Assembly: GCF_000378765.1 (NCBI RefSeq)
Contig: NZ_KB905344.1
Span: 264,332-328,331, forward strand
DNA length: 64,000 nt
Direction of reading: 5' to 3'
Source: Psychroflexus tropicus DSM 15496
GTDB lineage: Bacteria; Bacteroidota; Bacteroidia; Flavobacteriales; Flavobacteriaceae
A program made the translations under genes and the position numbers. The notes under the pieces were generated by a model, which did no database searches, had not been told where the DNA came from, and saw nothing but the letters and a program-made list of their open reading frames with translations. Positions 50,575 to 60,309 of the stretch are shown piece after piece; positions within the stretch are counted from its first letter, which is position 1, and each line of letters opens with the position of its first letter.

Positions 50575-51933
50575 ATGATGCGACGTTTATTCCCCATTCT
50601 TTTCATTGCTTTTATCGGTAGTCACTTCAGTTTTAGTCAGGAAGCTCAAAGTGAAAAATCGCTCTATAACGCTTTTGCTAAAGGCGAACTGCATGGAGAA
50701 GTACGTAACTTCTTTATGAATACCATCAATGAAGGTAAACTAAAGGACTATTATACCAATGCCACGGGAATAGCCTTTAACTACGAAACAAAACCTTTAT
50801 ATGGGTTTTTTGCAGGAGTTCACTTTAGATCGGTGTTTAAGACTTTTGGAGTTTCGTTATCCCAAGAGGATCCCCTAGTAGGAGCAGCAGCAAAGTGGGA
50901 GTATGAACTCTACGATCTTTTAGAAAAGGGAAACTATAAAGACCTCAATAAAGTGCAGGAACTGTATTTGAAATATCAATACAAGAACTCTTACTTTAGC
51001 ATTGGCCGTATCGAAACAGAGTACACGCCACTGCTCAATAATAGTGATGGCAGAATGGGACCGTTCGCTCATCAAGGGGTCTGGTGGCATCACCGATGGA
51101 ATGATAATTCTACTTTAGATTTTGGGTTCATCAACGCTATTTCTCCCAGATCCACCACAGATTGGTTTTCTTTAAACGAAGGTATTGGTCTTTTTTCTAA
51201 TGGTTTTTTACCCAATGGTGAGATAGCAGATTATAGAAATTATACAAATTCTGAAGGTTTGGGTGTCATAAAATACCTGTACTCTAAGGCTAATTTGAAC
51301 TTCATATTATATGATATCTTCGTCCACAACCTTTTAAATACTGTTTGGCTGGAAACCGATTATAGTCTCAATAACTGGCGTTTGGGTCTGCAGTATGCCC
51401 TGCAGCATGGGGCTGGGGCTCAGAAGGATTTACCGCTTCAAAATCAATATACCCGCGATGGGGAAAACGGGCAAGTCCTGAGTACTGAGTTGACCTGGTC
51501 AACCTATAACTGGACCTTTAGTTTTGCATACTCGCATCTCTTTGATACCGGTCGTTTTTTATTTCCTAAAGAGCTGGGCCGGGATCGGTTCTACACTTCT
51601 ATTCCACGGTCCAGGATGGAAGGACTTGGCAACGCCAATGCTGCAGTTTTAAAAATCGGTAAGTCTTATCCACAATCTAATTTAGATGTGCTTTTCGAAT
51701 TTCAAACCATACAAGGTTTAGAGCTTGAGGAGTTTACTTTTAATAAATACAACAAAGACGAAAGTTTTCAGGTTAATTCGATTATCAATTACAGTGCTGA
51801 CCAATTTTTAAGAGGCTTAAGCTTCGAAGCCCTTTTGGTTTACAGGCGTAACCTTAACGACACCTCAAATCCCGTTATTTTCAACAGGAGTAATTTCCTT
51901 CAGCTCAACTTTATGACCTATTTTAGATTCTAG
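50575..51933 (+). CDS. Outer-membrane porin (OprD-like barrel)
   Basis: 452 residues with a signal peptide (SHFSFSQ). Sixteen or so amphipathic strands: GIAFNYETKPLYGFFAGVHF, YLKYQYKNSYFSIGRIETEYTP, WRLGLQYALQHGAGAQ, ending LQLNFMTYFRF with terminal Phe. The substrate-specific OprD pattern (TGxxF/GRxxxxTPLL) is partly visible. Its operator is that of the sulfur/redox set, so it may pass anionic substrates. The TAG stop supplies the first G of E4. Confidence 0.82.
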   Translation: MMRRLFPILFIAFIGSHFSFSQEAQSEKSLYNAFAKGELHGEVRNFFMNTINEGKLKDYYTNATGIAFNYETKPLYGFFAGVHFRSVFKTFGVSLSQEDPLVGAAAKWEYELYDLLEKGNYKDLNKVQELYLKYQYKNSYFSIGRIETEYTPLLNNSDGRMGPFAHQGVWWHHRWNDNSTLDFGFINAISPRSTTDWFSLNEGIGLFSNGFLPNGEIADYRNYTNSEGLGVIKYLYSKANLNFILYDIFVHNLLNTVWLETDYSLNNWRLGLQYALQHGAGAQKDLPLQNQYTRDGENGQVLSTELTWSTYNWTFSFAYSHLFDTGRFLFPKELGRDRFYTSIPRSRMEGLGNANAAVLKIGKSYPQSNLDVLFEFQTIQGLELEEFTFNKYNKDESFQVNSIINYSADQFLRGLSFEALLVYRRNLNDTSNPVIFNRSNFLQLNFMTYFRF

Positions 51934-52073
51934 GAGCTATTCCCGCTTTCCATTACAAGTCCTTGCTGGTCTGCTGTAAAATTCAAATGTCAAAAGAGCT
52001 CTCTAAGGTCGCTTTTTTCCATTGTATTTTATTCAGCAGTCAACCTGCGTGCTTTCCATTGCAATCGGGGCTA
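51933..52073 (+). ncRNA. Dispersed structured 3'-UTR element, copy E4
   Basis: Starts inside the porin's stop codon (TAGGAGC). GGAGCTATTCCCGC ... CAATCGGGGCTA. The stem pairs CTGCTGTAAAATTCAAATG with CATTGTATTTTATTCAGCAG, with small mismatches; the apex is AAAAGAGCTCTCTAAGGTCGC. Confidence 0.65.
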
Positions 52074-52254
52074 AATAGTAAATACAGGTTTTTTTAGAAT
52101 AGAGACAATATACATATAGACAAAATTTGAATCGACAATTATTTAGGATTCAATTATGGTAAGACATAACTCGAACAATAGTTAAAAGTTTTTTAGTAAG
52201 CCTCAAGCTGTTCAAATAATAAGTAGTTTAACCTAAAATTTTAAAACTATTTTT

Positions 52255-54696
52255 ATGAATGTCGTTAAGCTCTCTGAGGTTAAATTATCCGACTTACAAC
52301 GTGTCGGCGGAAAAAGTGCATCGCTAGGTGAGATGATTCAAAATATGAGTAAGCTTGGGGTCAACATCCCCGATGGATTTGCCATAACCGTAGACGCTTA
52401 TTGGGCATTCATAAAACATAATCATCTTGAAGAACGAATTAAATCCAGTTTAGCTGGACTTCAACACGATGATCTTATCTCCCTCAATAAAACCGGTTTA
52501 GAGATTAGACAAATGATCCGTAATGGTAAGTGGCCGCTAGCTATTGAGGAAGAAATCAAAAGAGAATATTCACGTTTATCAGCAATCTATAAGCAAGAGT
52601 TTACCGATGTAGCTGTGCGTTCATCAGCTACTGCAGAAGATTTGCCAGACGCTTCTTTCGCCGGGCAACAGGAAACGTATTTAAATGTTCGCGGTCCAGA
52701 ACAATTGTTGATTTCAGTACGGGATTGTTTTGCATCCTTATTCACCGATCGGGCAATTTCCTATCGCGATAATTTTGGATTCGATCATTTTAATATCGGG
52801 TTATCAGTTTGTGTCCAAAAAATGGTACGATCAGATTTAGCGTCCTCAGGGGTAGCCTTTTCGATCGACACGGAAAGCGGCTTTAAAGATGTGGTACTCA
52901 TCAATGCTTCTTATGGCCTTGGAGAAAGTGTGGTACAAGGTAGCGTCTCACCAGACGAATGCCTCATTTTCAAACCCACTCTGGAGGAAGGTCACGAAGC
53001 AATCATAGAGAAAAAATTGGGTCGCAAACATTCAAAAATGATTTATTCGACCGAGCCCGGTAAGTTGGTTAAGACCGTTCAGGTAGGAAAGGAACAGCAA
53101 AATCAGTTTTGCATTAGTGATGAACAACTGCTTCAACTTGCCAAATGGGTTTGCATGATAGAAATCTATTACTCCAAACTGAAAGGTCATTGGTGCCCTG
53201 TCGATACCGAGTGGGCTTTGGATGGACTCACCGGTGAGTTGTTTGTCGTTCAAGCCAGACCAGAGACTATCCATTCCAGAGTTAAATCGGATACATTGGT
53301 AGAATATAAGATTGACAAAGCTGCCGAGCCAACAGTAAGACTTTCAGGTATCGCTGTAGGCGATAAAGTAGGGCAGGGGAAGATCCAAAAGATGTATTCC
53401 TTAGATGGTCGTGACGGAAGTTTCGACGGTTCTAAATTTAAAGAAGGAGATATTTTGGTCACAGAAATGACAGATCCAGACTGGGAACCGGTGATGAAAA
53501 AAGCTTCTGCGATTGTTACCAATAAAGGCGGTAGAACATGCCATGCGGCAATTGTTGCCCGGGAAATGGGTATTGCTGCAATCGTAGGTACAGAAAATGG
53601 AACTGAGCTTCTGAATAATGGTGAGGAAATGACGGTTTCCTGTGCAGAAGGCGATGTGGGGAAAATTTATGAAGGCTTGGTCTCTTTCAGGATAGAAGAA
53701 ACGAATCTGGATCAATTGCCAGAAACCAAAACCCCTATAATGCTCAATGTAGCCTCACCCGACTTGGCTTTCAAGTTCAGTAGAATTCCTAATGCAGGAG
53801 TAGGCCTTGCAAGAGAAGAATTTATTATCAATAATTATATCAAAGCTCACCCTTTGGCCTTGCTCAACCATCGACAGCTTGATGATAATGAACTCACGGC
53901 GTCTATCCTGGATCTGACTCGAGGCTATGCCGATGAAGAAACCTTTTTCGTTAAGCGCCTGTCGTATGGCATCGCTAAAATAGCGTCAGCCTTTTATCCT
54001 AAGCAGGTTATCGTGCGTTTATCTGATTTTAAATCCAATGAGTATGCTAATTTGTTGGGTGGTAAATATTATGAGCCCGAAGAAGAAAATCCAATGATTG
54101 GCTGGAGAGGTGCCTCACGCTATTATTCCGAAGCCTATGAATATGCCTTTGGGATGGAATGTAAAGCCATCAAAAGAGTGAGAGAAAAAATGGGCCTAAA
54201 GAACGTCACGATTATGATTCCCTTTTGCAGAACAGTAGAAGAACTACAAAAGGTTTATAAAGTGATGAAGACTTATGGTCTGGAACGCGGAAAAGACGGT
54301 CTCACGGTGTTTTTAATGGCCGAACTACCCTCCAACATTTGGATGGCCGAAGAGTTTGCAGAACATATCGACGGTTTCTCTATAGGATCAAACGATCTTA
54401 CGCAGCTCACTTTAGGTCTCGATCGCGACTCGTCTCTTGTTGCACATATTTACAACGAAAGAAATCCAGCTGTAAAGCGTTCTATCAACGCCTTAATAGT
54501 TGCGGCCAAAAAAACAGGAACTAAAGTGGGCATTTGTGGCCAGGGGCCATCCGATTACCCGGATTTCGCTCAATTTTTAGTTGAAGCCGGTATAGATACC
54601 ATATCGGTCACTCCAGACTCCATGTTGAAAACCATTAAAGCCATTAGCAGTATAGAACATCAGCTCGAAGACAAAGCTAGCCTAAATATCAATTGA
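52255..54696 (+). CDS. ppsA: Phosphoenolpyruvate synthase
   Basis: 813 residues in the PEP-utilising fold: an ATP-grasp nucleotide domain (VAVRSSATAEDLPDASFAGQQ), the phosphohistidine swivel domain with GGRTCHAAIVAREMG (catalytic His), and the PEP/pyruvate barrel with ISIGSNDLTQL-like motif, and CGQGPSDYP (catalytic Cys). Converts pyruvate and ATP to PEP, AMP and phosphate in gluconeogenesis. It stands alone with about 180 bp upstream after E4. Confidence 0.95.
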   Translation: MNVVKLSEVKLSDLQRVGGKSASLGEMIQNMSKLGVNIPDGFAITVDAYWAFIKHNHLEERIKSSLAGLQHDDLISLNKTGLEIRQMIRNGKWPLAIEEEIKREYSRLSAIYKQEFTDVAVRSSATAEDLPDASFAGQQETYLNVRGPEQLLISVRDCFASLFTDRAISYRDNFGFDHFNIGLSVCVQKMVRSDLASSGVAFSIDTESGFKDVVLINASYGLGESVVQGSVSPDECLIFKPTLEEGHEAIIEKKLGRKHSKMIYSTEPGKLVKTVQVGKEQQNQFCISDEQLLQLAKWVCMIEIYYSKLKGHWCPVDTEWALDGLTGELFVVQARPETIHSRVKSDTLVEYKIDKAAEPTVRLSGIAVGDKVGQGKIQKMYSLDGRDGSFDGSKFKEGDILVTEMTDPDWEPVMKKASAIVTNKGGRTCHAAIVAREMGIAAIVGTENGTELLNNGEEMTVSCAEGDVGKIYEGLVSFRIEETNLDQLPETKTPIMLNVASPDLAFKFSRIPNAGVGLAREEFIINNYIKAHPLALLNHRQLDDNELTASILDLTRGYADEETFFVKRLSYGIAKIASAFYPKQVIVRLSDFKSNEYANLLGGKYYEPEEENPMIGWRGASRYYSEAYEYAFGMECKAIKRVREKMGLKNVTIMIPFCRTVEELQKVYKVMKTYGLERGKDGLTVFLMAELPSNIWMAEEFAEHIDGFSIGSNDLTQLTLGLDRDSSLVAHIYNERNPAVKRSINALIVAAKKTGTKVGICGQGPSDYPDFAQFLVEAGIDTISVTPDSMLKTIKAISSIEHQLEDKASLNIN

Positions 54697-54938
54697 GGCG
54701 TTTGAAGGGACTCGATAGTTCACTATTTAGAGCTTAATGATTAATTGTTTTAAAAACCTGGTCGTTCCTATAGGGGGGTAAATCATTCAATGTTTTTGAA
54801 AAGGAAAGGATGATAGTTTTTTATTGGTAGTAAAATGATTTACTTTTATGTGGCATCATTATTGGTAATTTTCTAAAGCTAGCACATACACGAATTCGTT
54901 TTGAACCTTAAGTCTGCAAATTATCAATTGTAGGGCTA

Positions 54939-55694
54939 ATGATTTACTACACCTTTAAAAAACGAATGATGATACCTAAAAAACATCCCACTAAAAATTT
55001 AAATCAAAAAAAGACACTATTCTTTCAAATTGGCCTCATTGCAACGCTAGTTTTTATTTTGATTCTGGTAGAATGGAAAACAGAAGCTTCAACAAATGTT
55101 GACCAGGATACCGTCTCTTATCTTATGCTGGAAGATGAAGAGATGCCCACCATCAAAATTCCAAAAGAGAAACCTGAACCTTTGCCAGAACCTAAGCCAA
55201 TAATCGATGATTATATCATTGATGAGGAACCGCCAGAGACAGAGAAGAAAACAATCAAGACAGAAGAGCCCTCAAAAGGTGCAATTCCGTTAGATCTGGG
55301 CGAGATTGAGACCGTACCGGATGAACCTATCAAAGAAATTCCATTTGAACTGATTGAAGATGTCCCAATCTTTCCTGGTTGTGAACAGTATACAGATAAC
55401 AAAGAGAGAAAAGCCTGTATGAGCGAACAACTCAAGGAATTTATCAACAAAAAATTTGATACAGGTTTGGCTTCAGATTTGGGCTTGAAAGGCATCCATA
55501 GAATTTATACCTCTTTTAAAATTAAAGCCAATGGTGAAGTAGAATTTATCAATGCCAGAGCTCCTCACCCCAAGCTTAAACAGGAAAGTCAGCGTGTGAT
55601 TGAAAAGCTACCTAGCATGCAGCCTGGCAAGCAAAGGGGTAAGCCTGTAGATGTTATTTTCTCTTTACCTATCATGTTTAAGGTTTCTGATTAA
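54939..55694 (+). CDS. tonB: Energy transducer TonB
   Basis: 251 residues as called; ATG 54966 or 54969 (MMIPKKHPTKN) would be a more usual start. One membrane helix (about 30-48), a Pro/Glu/Lys-rich linker (KEKPEPLPEPKPIIDDYI, about 70-105), then the TonB C-terminal domain (FPGCEQYTDNKERKACM with the Bacteroidota Cys pair, RIYTSFKIKANGEVEFINARAP). It couples the proton-motive force to TonB receptors. Close to HmuR and located on the opposite strand. Confidence 0.9.
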   Translation: MIYYTFKKRMMIPKKHPTKNLNQKKTLFFQIGLIATLVFILILVEWKTEASTNVDQDTVSYLMLEDEEMPTIKIPKEKPEPLPEPKPIIDDYIIDEEPPETEKKTIKTEEPSKGAIPLDLGEIETVPDEPIKEIPFELIEDVPIFPGCEQYTDNKERKACMSEQLKEFINKKFDTGLASDLGLKGIHRIYTSFKIKANGEVEFINARAPHPKLKQESQRVIEKLPSMQPGKQRGKPVDVIFSLPIMFKVSD

Positions 55695-55704
55695 AACCAA
55701 AAAA

Positions 55705-55730
55705 AACCTTGCACTGTTTTGTGCAAGGTT
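55705..55730. terminator. Bidirectional terminator between tonB and hmuY
   Basis: AACCTTGCAC-TGTTTT-GTGCAAGGTT with A's before and T's after, between converging genes, so it can serve both. Confidence 0.88.
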
Positions 55731-55751
55731 TCTTCAATTTGAAATGATAGG

Positions 55752-57155
55752 CTAATTCAATTTTTCATAAGTAAAGGCAGGATAACCCCTAATGCCATTT
55801 TCATTGGTTAGAGCTGTAAATTTTAATTTGTAGATATTCTCATCCCCATCTTTAAGCACAAAAAAGACCTCTTCTTTTAAGGTTGGAGAAGAATTTGGAC
55901 CACCACCAACTCTCCAATTACTTCCTATACCGCGTTGATCTGAAGTGAAGTTAGTGTCTTCTACCTGCTCAAGATTAAATTCATCGTAAGTAGAGGTTTC
56001 TACCATATAAGCTTTTACTTCATTAAGACTATTATTTACAATAAAATCAGTAAACCCATAAGATCCAGCCCCAGGAATTTCATTGGTAAATACCGTAAAA
56101 TTCAAGTCCCAGCGAATGTCACTATTCACTTGAACCACTTCATTAGAAGCTAAACTCACGTGGGTAAAAGAGCTTTGTGAGTTTTTATTAATGACGATTT
56201 CCTGAAAATCTGTGTCATCTAAATCAGCGTGCTGAAGAATATAATTCTCTCTATCTCTTAATATTCTTATTTTTTTCCATCCTCTTGCTTCTCCCGCTAC
56301 AGCTACGCTTCCAGGTTGTGGAGCCTCTGTACCGATTTCATTTCCCAGATTAAGCAGGTAGACTTTATTTTCTGCATCTGTTGCTGAAATTTCAGAAATA
56401 GCAGTTCCTGAAAGATTTCCATTGGGTGCATCAATATATTCCATGTTGGTAGGGTTAAACGTACCTACCATAACCTGACCTTGTAGAGCTGTGACATCTT
56501 CTGCAGTAACATTCGTAATGTCTGTAACGTCTAATTCTGCTGCCGCCATAAATAGGGAGCCGTTCAGTTTTACTCTAAAATCCTCTCCGTTGTAAAATTT
56601 CAAATCCCAGGCGTCTCTTCTTGACGTTGCAGATGACTGGGAGCTCAAATCCACAAAGACCTGGTTGGGCTGATTAGGCCCGCCAACTTCAGGAGCAAAG
56701 TTGCCGCTGGAGGCGGCGGCTTCAGAAAAAGCAACTTCTAAATCTGTATTTCCTCCTGCAATGAAATTGGGTAAAGACGATGAAGAAATGCTGAAGTTGA
56801 TGCTTTTGTTTTGCCCTTCAATGGGATTTTGAAGCTTTTGTAAATTGAAGGAAACCCCTTCAGCTCCATTTTCAAAGGTGAGTTCCAGAGTACCGGTTTC
56901 AGAGCTAGGTATGGTAATAAAATCCTCCTCATAATTGGAGCTACTAGAATTCCAGCCTATTTCAATACTTCCAGCTTGTTGCGCCGGATTAGAAAAAACC
57001 ACATTGATGTTGCGTTCATCTACAGCTGTCGAAAAAACAAGCTCAGAATTCTCAAAAGCTACTATCGTTTCTGTTTGAACAGGGTTGTCATCATCGCTAC
57101 AACTGAATAACAGAGCAATAATTAAAATTTGTAAGGTAAATGATAATTGTTTCAT
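55752..57155 (-). CDS. hmuY: HmuY family haem-binding lipoprotein
   Basis: 467 residues with lipobox LLFSCSDDD. An N-terminal immunoglobulin-like segment (about 30-130) precedes the HmuY domain: SRRDAWDLKFYNGEDFRVKLNG, then ISEISATDAENKVYLLNLGNE, VNSDIRWDLNFTVFTN and YGFTDFIVNNSLNEVKAY. HmuY captures haem at the cell surface and passes it to HmuR. The ATG is 5 nt after the receptor's stop. Longer than the Porphyromonas protein because of the extra N-terminal domain. Confidence 0.9.
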   Translation of the reverse strand: MKQLSFTLQILIIALLFSCSDDDNPVQTETIVAFENSELVFSTAVDERNINVVFSNPAQQAGSIEIGWNSSSSNYEEDFITIPSSETGTLELTFENGAEGVSFNLQKLQNPIEGQNKSINFSISSSSLPNFIAGGNTDLEVAFSEAAASSGNFAPEVGGPNQPNQVFVDLSSQSSATSRRDAWDLKFYNGEDFRVKLNGSLFMAAAELDVTDITNVTAEDVTALQGQVMVGTFNPTNMEYIDAPNGNLSGTAISEISATDAENKVYLLNLGNEIGTEAPQPGSVAVAGEARGWKKIRILRDRENYILQHADLDDTDFQEIVINKNSQSSFTHVSLASNEVVQVNSDIRWDLNFTVFTNEIPGAGSYGFTDFIVNNSLNEVKAYMVETSTYDEFNLEQVEDTNFTSDQRGIGSNWRVGGGPNSSPTLKEEVFFVLKDGDENIYKLKFTALTNENGIRGYPAFTYEKLN

Positions 57156-57160
57156 GGTGT

Positions 57161-59293
57161 TTAAAATTTGAATTGATATAAGAGTTTAATAAAATAAGAA
57201 CGTCCGTAGGCTAGCAAAAGGCTGGAAGGAGGGCCCGAATGTGCTCCGCCTTCTACAGCAGTGGTGTTTACCCTATCCACATCGAGAAGGTTTCTTGCTC
57301 CAAGAGTGATGTCTAGCCGTTGATTAAAAACTTGTTTTCTTAAGCTGAAATCCATCAGGCCAAAGCCATCTTGTTTTCCTCGTTCCAGAATGGTTTCTCC
57401 AGCCTCGTTTTGTTGTTGAACAAATTGATACTGTGGGCCGTTATACTTAAAAAATAAAGAAGAGGTTATATTTAATTTTGGCACTGTATAGCTCAAACTT
57501 GAATTGGCTTGTAGTCCAAACAGAAAGTCATCATTGAAATTTTCTCTGCTATCTAGTATTTGAGAAACGCCTGTGAATGATAAACCTAGGTTTGCCTTAA
57601 AATTTTGATAATCTATAGCGGTTGTAAGGGAGGCACCAACAGTTTGAAATTCATCAATATTAACATATTGATAAGCAAGTGGACTCGGGTTCACAATGCT
57701 GAGTTGAATCCTATCTTCAACATTGAGGTACCAAAGGCTCAATTTTGGTTTCACTTTTAAAGTATAATCCCTATTCCAATAGGCTTTTTTGAAGTATAAA
57801 AAGGCCGAATAGCCTTGCTCAGGAATGAGATTTTCGTTTCCTCTTACATCGTGATTGATGTCCACAAAATAGGTGAACAACTCATCGTAACTTGGGGTTC
57901 TGGGAGAACTTCCAACGACGGCTCTCACTTGCAAACCGTTTTTAAAAATATATTTTGAGCTTAACGAGATAGCATAGAGTGGATCAAAATTATTGGTCAT
58001 TAAGATTCTGGCCCCTGGACGAATGGAAAACCGTTCTGATAATTCAAGTCTTGAGGTTAAAAAGGTATCATAGGAATGCAGACTTCGACTTACAGCTTCA
58101 GATTGAAGAGGATTTGACATAGGAGAGGCAAAACCATCTATAAGATTGATTTCATAACCCGCTTGTAAGTCAAACTTATCGGTAGATAAGAAATTACTCA
58201 AATTACCTCTGGAAAAGAATACGCTTCTGGATTCAAATTCATTTTTACGAACGTTTTCTTTTCTTCCAGTAAAAAACCTGTAAGTGAATTGTTCTACATT
58301 TCGCGTTTGCTTCTGGAAAGATGCAGAAATATCCAACCTTGACTTTTCAAAAACTAGGGTATTTAAATTGAGATGATGTACTAGACGCTGTGTGTCGAAA
58401 ATTTCATCATTTGCCGTTGGATTAGACGTTTGCGTAGAAGGATTAAAGTTTCTAAAGACACTTTCAGAATACCGACTTACCGTTTCATCAAATAATTCAA
58501 ACTTATAAAATAAGTTTATATGGTTTTTACTGAACCTTAGAAGACCTTTATAATTTGTCTGTTGCTTTGGCAACCATTCATAACCCCGTAAGCCGTCGTT
58601 TTCAGAATAATTTTGACCTTGCTTTTCTCCAAATCTACCCTTGAAATCATTTCTGAACGCACTTGCTTGTACGTACCAGTTCTTGTTGATATTATGACTA
58701 ACCCGTAAAGATTGGATGTGTCTGCCCTGGTCGCTAAGATTATACTCATCTCCTATACTTTCTTCCTGAATGAAAGGAGTGACTTCCCAGGTGTAGTCGG
58801 AATTTTTTCTAGTGATAATATTTATAATTCCTGATACAGCATTGGCGCCATATTGAACTCCCATAGCTCCTTCCACGATTTCAATTCGTTCAATATCGTC
58901 TAAGTTGATTTGTGTGAGATCGGCATTATTTCCTAGACCTTCATCACTTACAAGCGGAATATTATCGACCAATATTTTGAAATACTGAGCATCCAGTCCA
59001 AAAAGCTGAACCCCAGATTTACCAGTAGAGGCATTCGGTACAATATTAATATTGAGTTGCTGATTCAAGATATCAGCCAAATTATTTGCGGCCAGATTGT
59101 CAATAGTCTGCCTGTTGATGACTTTCACTTCAAAAACAGATTTGTCGACACTTTGCGGATTGATTTGGCCTGTGACGACGACTTCTTCTAAATCATTTAT
59201 GCTATCTAGATAAGATTCAGATGTCTTTTTTGTTTGAGCAGTACTTGCATTCAACACCCCTATAAAAGCAACAATAATAAGTAGTTTCCTCAT
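57161..59293 (-). CDS. hmuR: HmuR-like TonB-dependent receptor
   Basis: 710 residues. The N-terminus is a signal peptide followed directly by a plug without a carboxypeptidase domain (LEEVVVTGQINPQSVDKSVF; RIEIVEGAMGVQYGANAVSGIINIITR). It ends SYFIKLLYQFKF. Linked to HmuY, so haem is the expected ligand. First gene of a two-gene operon, divergent from the DUF6607 unit. Confidence 0.9.
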   Translation of the reverse strand: MRKLLIIVAFIGVLNASTAQTKKTSESYLDSINDLEEVVVTGQINPQSVDKSVFEVKVINRQTIDNLAANNLADILNQQLNINIVPNASTGKSGVQLFGLDAQYFKILVDNIPLVSDEGLGNNADLTQINLDDIERIEIVEGAMGVQYGANAVSGIINIITRKNSDYTWEVTPFIQEESIGDEYNLSDQGRHIQSLRVSHNINKNWYVQASAFRNDFKGRFGEKQGQNYSENDGLRGYEWLPKQQTNYKGLLRFSKNHINLFYKFELFDETVSRYSESVFRNFNPSTQTSNPTANDEIFDTQRLVHHLNLNTLVFEKSRLDISASFQKQTRNVEQFTYRFFTGRKENVRKNEFESRSVFFSRGNLSNFLSTDKFDLQAGYEINLIDGFASPMSNPLQSEAVSRSLHSYDTFLTSRLELSERFSIRPGARILMTNNFDPLYAISLSSKYIFKNGLQVRAVVGSSPRTPSYDELFTYFVDINHDVRGNENLIPEQGYSAFLYFKKAYWNRDYTLKVKPKLSLWYLNVEDRIQLSIVNPSPLAYQYVNIDEFQTVGASLTTAIDYQNFKANLGLSFTGVSQILDSRENFNDDFLFGLQANSSLSYTVPKLNITSSLFFKYNGPQYQFVQQQNEAGETILERGKQDGFGLMDFSLRKQVFNQRLDITLGARNLLDVDRVNTTAVEGGAHSGPPSSLLLAYGRSYFIKLLYQFKF

Positions 59294-59326
59294 TATTTAT
59301 ATTAAGTCTTAATAAAAATACTTTGG

Positions 59327-59375
59327 CAAATATATTATTGTTTTTATTAAATCTAAATAAAAATACATATTTTTG
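59327..59375. promoter_or_regulatory. Divergent hmuR / DUF6607 promoters with shared operator
   Basis: Minus-strand -7 box TATATTTG is at 59327-59334; plus-strand -7 box TATTTTTG is at 59368-59375. Between them, at 59342-59360, lies TTTATT-N7-AATAAA, which covers both -33 regions. A second palindrome TATTAAG-T-CTTAATA is at about 59299-59313, in the hmuR leader. One regulator bound at 59342-59360 could silence both directions. Confidence 0.58.
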
Positions 59376-59407
59376 CTTCCATGATTTAACCTAAAAACAT
59401 AAAACAA

Positions 59408-60307
59408 ATGAGAATCAAGAGTTTAGTACTTTCTGTTTTTTTATTAACAACATTTCTGAGTTTAGAAGCTCAGGAGTCAAAAAAAGTCCAGGATCAAAAA
59501 GCCATCAAAGACATGTGTGGTTGCTTTGAAGTAAGCTTTAAATACACCGAAACCTTTTCACCAGAAATCGATTACGAAAAGAAATTAGATTATACGGCTT
59601 ACGCTTTAGAATGGGCTGAACTTGTTGAAGATAAAGAGGATGAGATTTCTATTCAACATTTATTAGTAATCAATGACACCATGGTCATAAAGCATTGGCG
59701 TCAAGATTGGTTGTTTGAGGATGACAGTAAATTTGTTTATGACACGGGGAACACCTGGAAATTCATCGATCAGGACAAAGATGAAGTCCAAGGAAAATGG
59801 ACGCAAAAGGTTTATCAAGTCGATGATAGCCCAAGATATTCGGGAACTGCCACATGGGTTCATTATGACGACAAAACCTATTGGGAGAATGAAAGCAATT
59901 CGCCATTACCAAGACGAGAATATACCAAAAGGGATGATTATAATTTAATGAAAAGAGGCAACAGACAAGAAATCACAGATGAAGGCTGGGTACATGAGCA
60001 GGATAATAAAAAGATCGTAAAACAGGATGATAATAATGAGTCGCTTTTAGTGATGGAAAAAGGATACAATACTTATACTCGTGTAGAAGATGAGCAGTGT
60101 TTAGCAGCAAAAGAATGGTGGTCTGATAATCAAAAATACTGGTCTAAAGTGAGAAAAATTTGGGATGATATTTATACTTCTAATGAAGTTTTGGAATTAA
60201 GAAAGTCTGTAGATGGAAAGCCGCTTTACATGCACTTAACACCAGAAAAGGCTCCTTCTAAAAAGGCCATTAGGACAACTATTGAAAAATTCATCGTAAA
60301 AGCTTAA
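59408..60307 (+). CDS. DUF6607 family exported protein
   Basis: 299 residues with signal peptide (cleaved near SLEAQ). KDMCGCFEVSFKYTETFSP and IKHWRQDWLFEDDSKF, WKFIDQDKDEVQGKWTQKVYQVDDSPRY and TATWVHYDD match DUF6607, which resembles the CpcT/CpeT lipocalin-like fold. It is encoded opposite hmuRY in Bacteroidota and likely handles haem or its products. First of three genes in a unit. Confidence 0.85.
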   Translation: MRIKSLVLSVFLLTTFLSLEAQESKKVQDQKAIKDMCGCFEVSFKYTETFSPEIDYEKKLDYTAYALEWAELVEDKEDEISIQHLLVINDTMVIKHWRQDWLFEDDSKFVYDTGNTWKFIDQDKDEVQGKWTQKVYQVDDSPRYSGTATWVHYDDKTYWENESNSPLPRREYTKRDDYNLMKRGNRQEITDEGWVHEQDNKKIVKQDDNNESLLVMEKGYNTYTRVEDEQCLAAKEWWSDNQKYWSKVRKIWDDIYTSNEVLELRKSVDGKPLYMHLTPEKAPSKKAIRTTIEKFIVKA

Positions 60308-60309
60308 GC

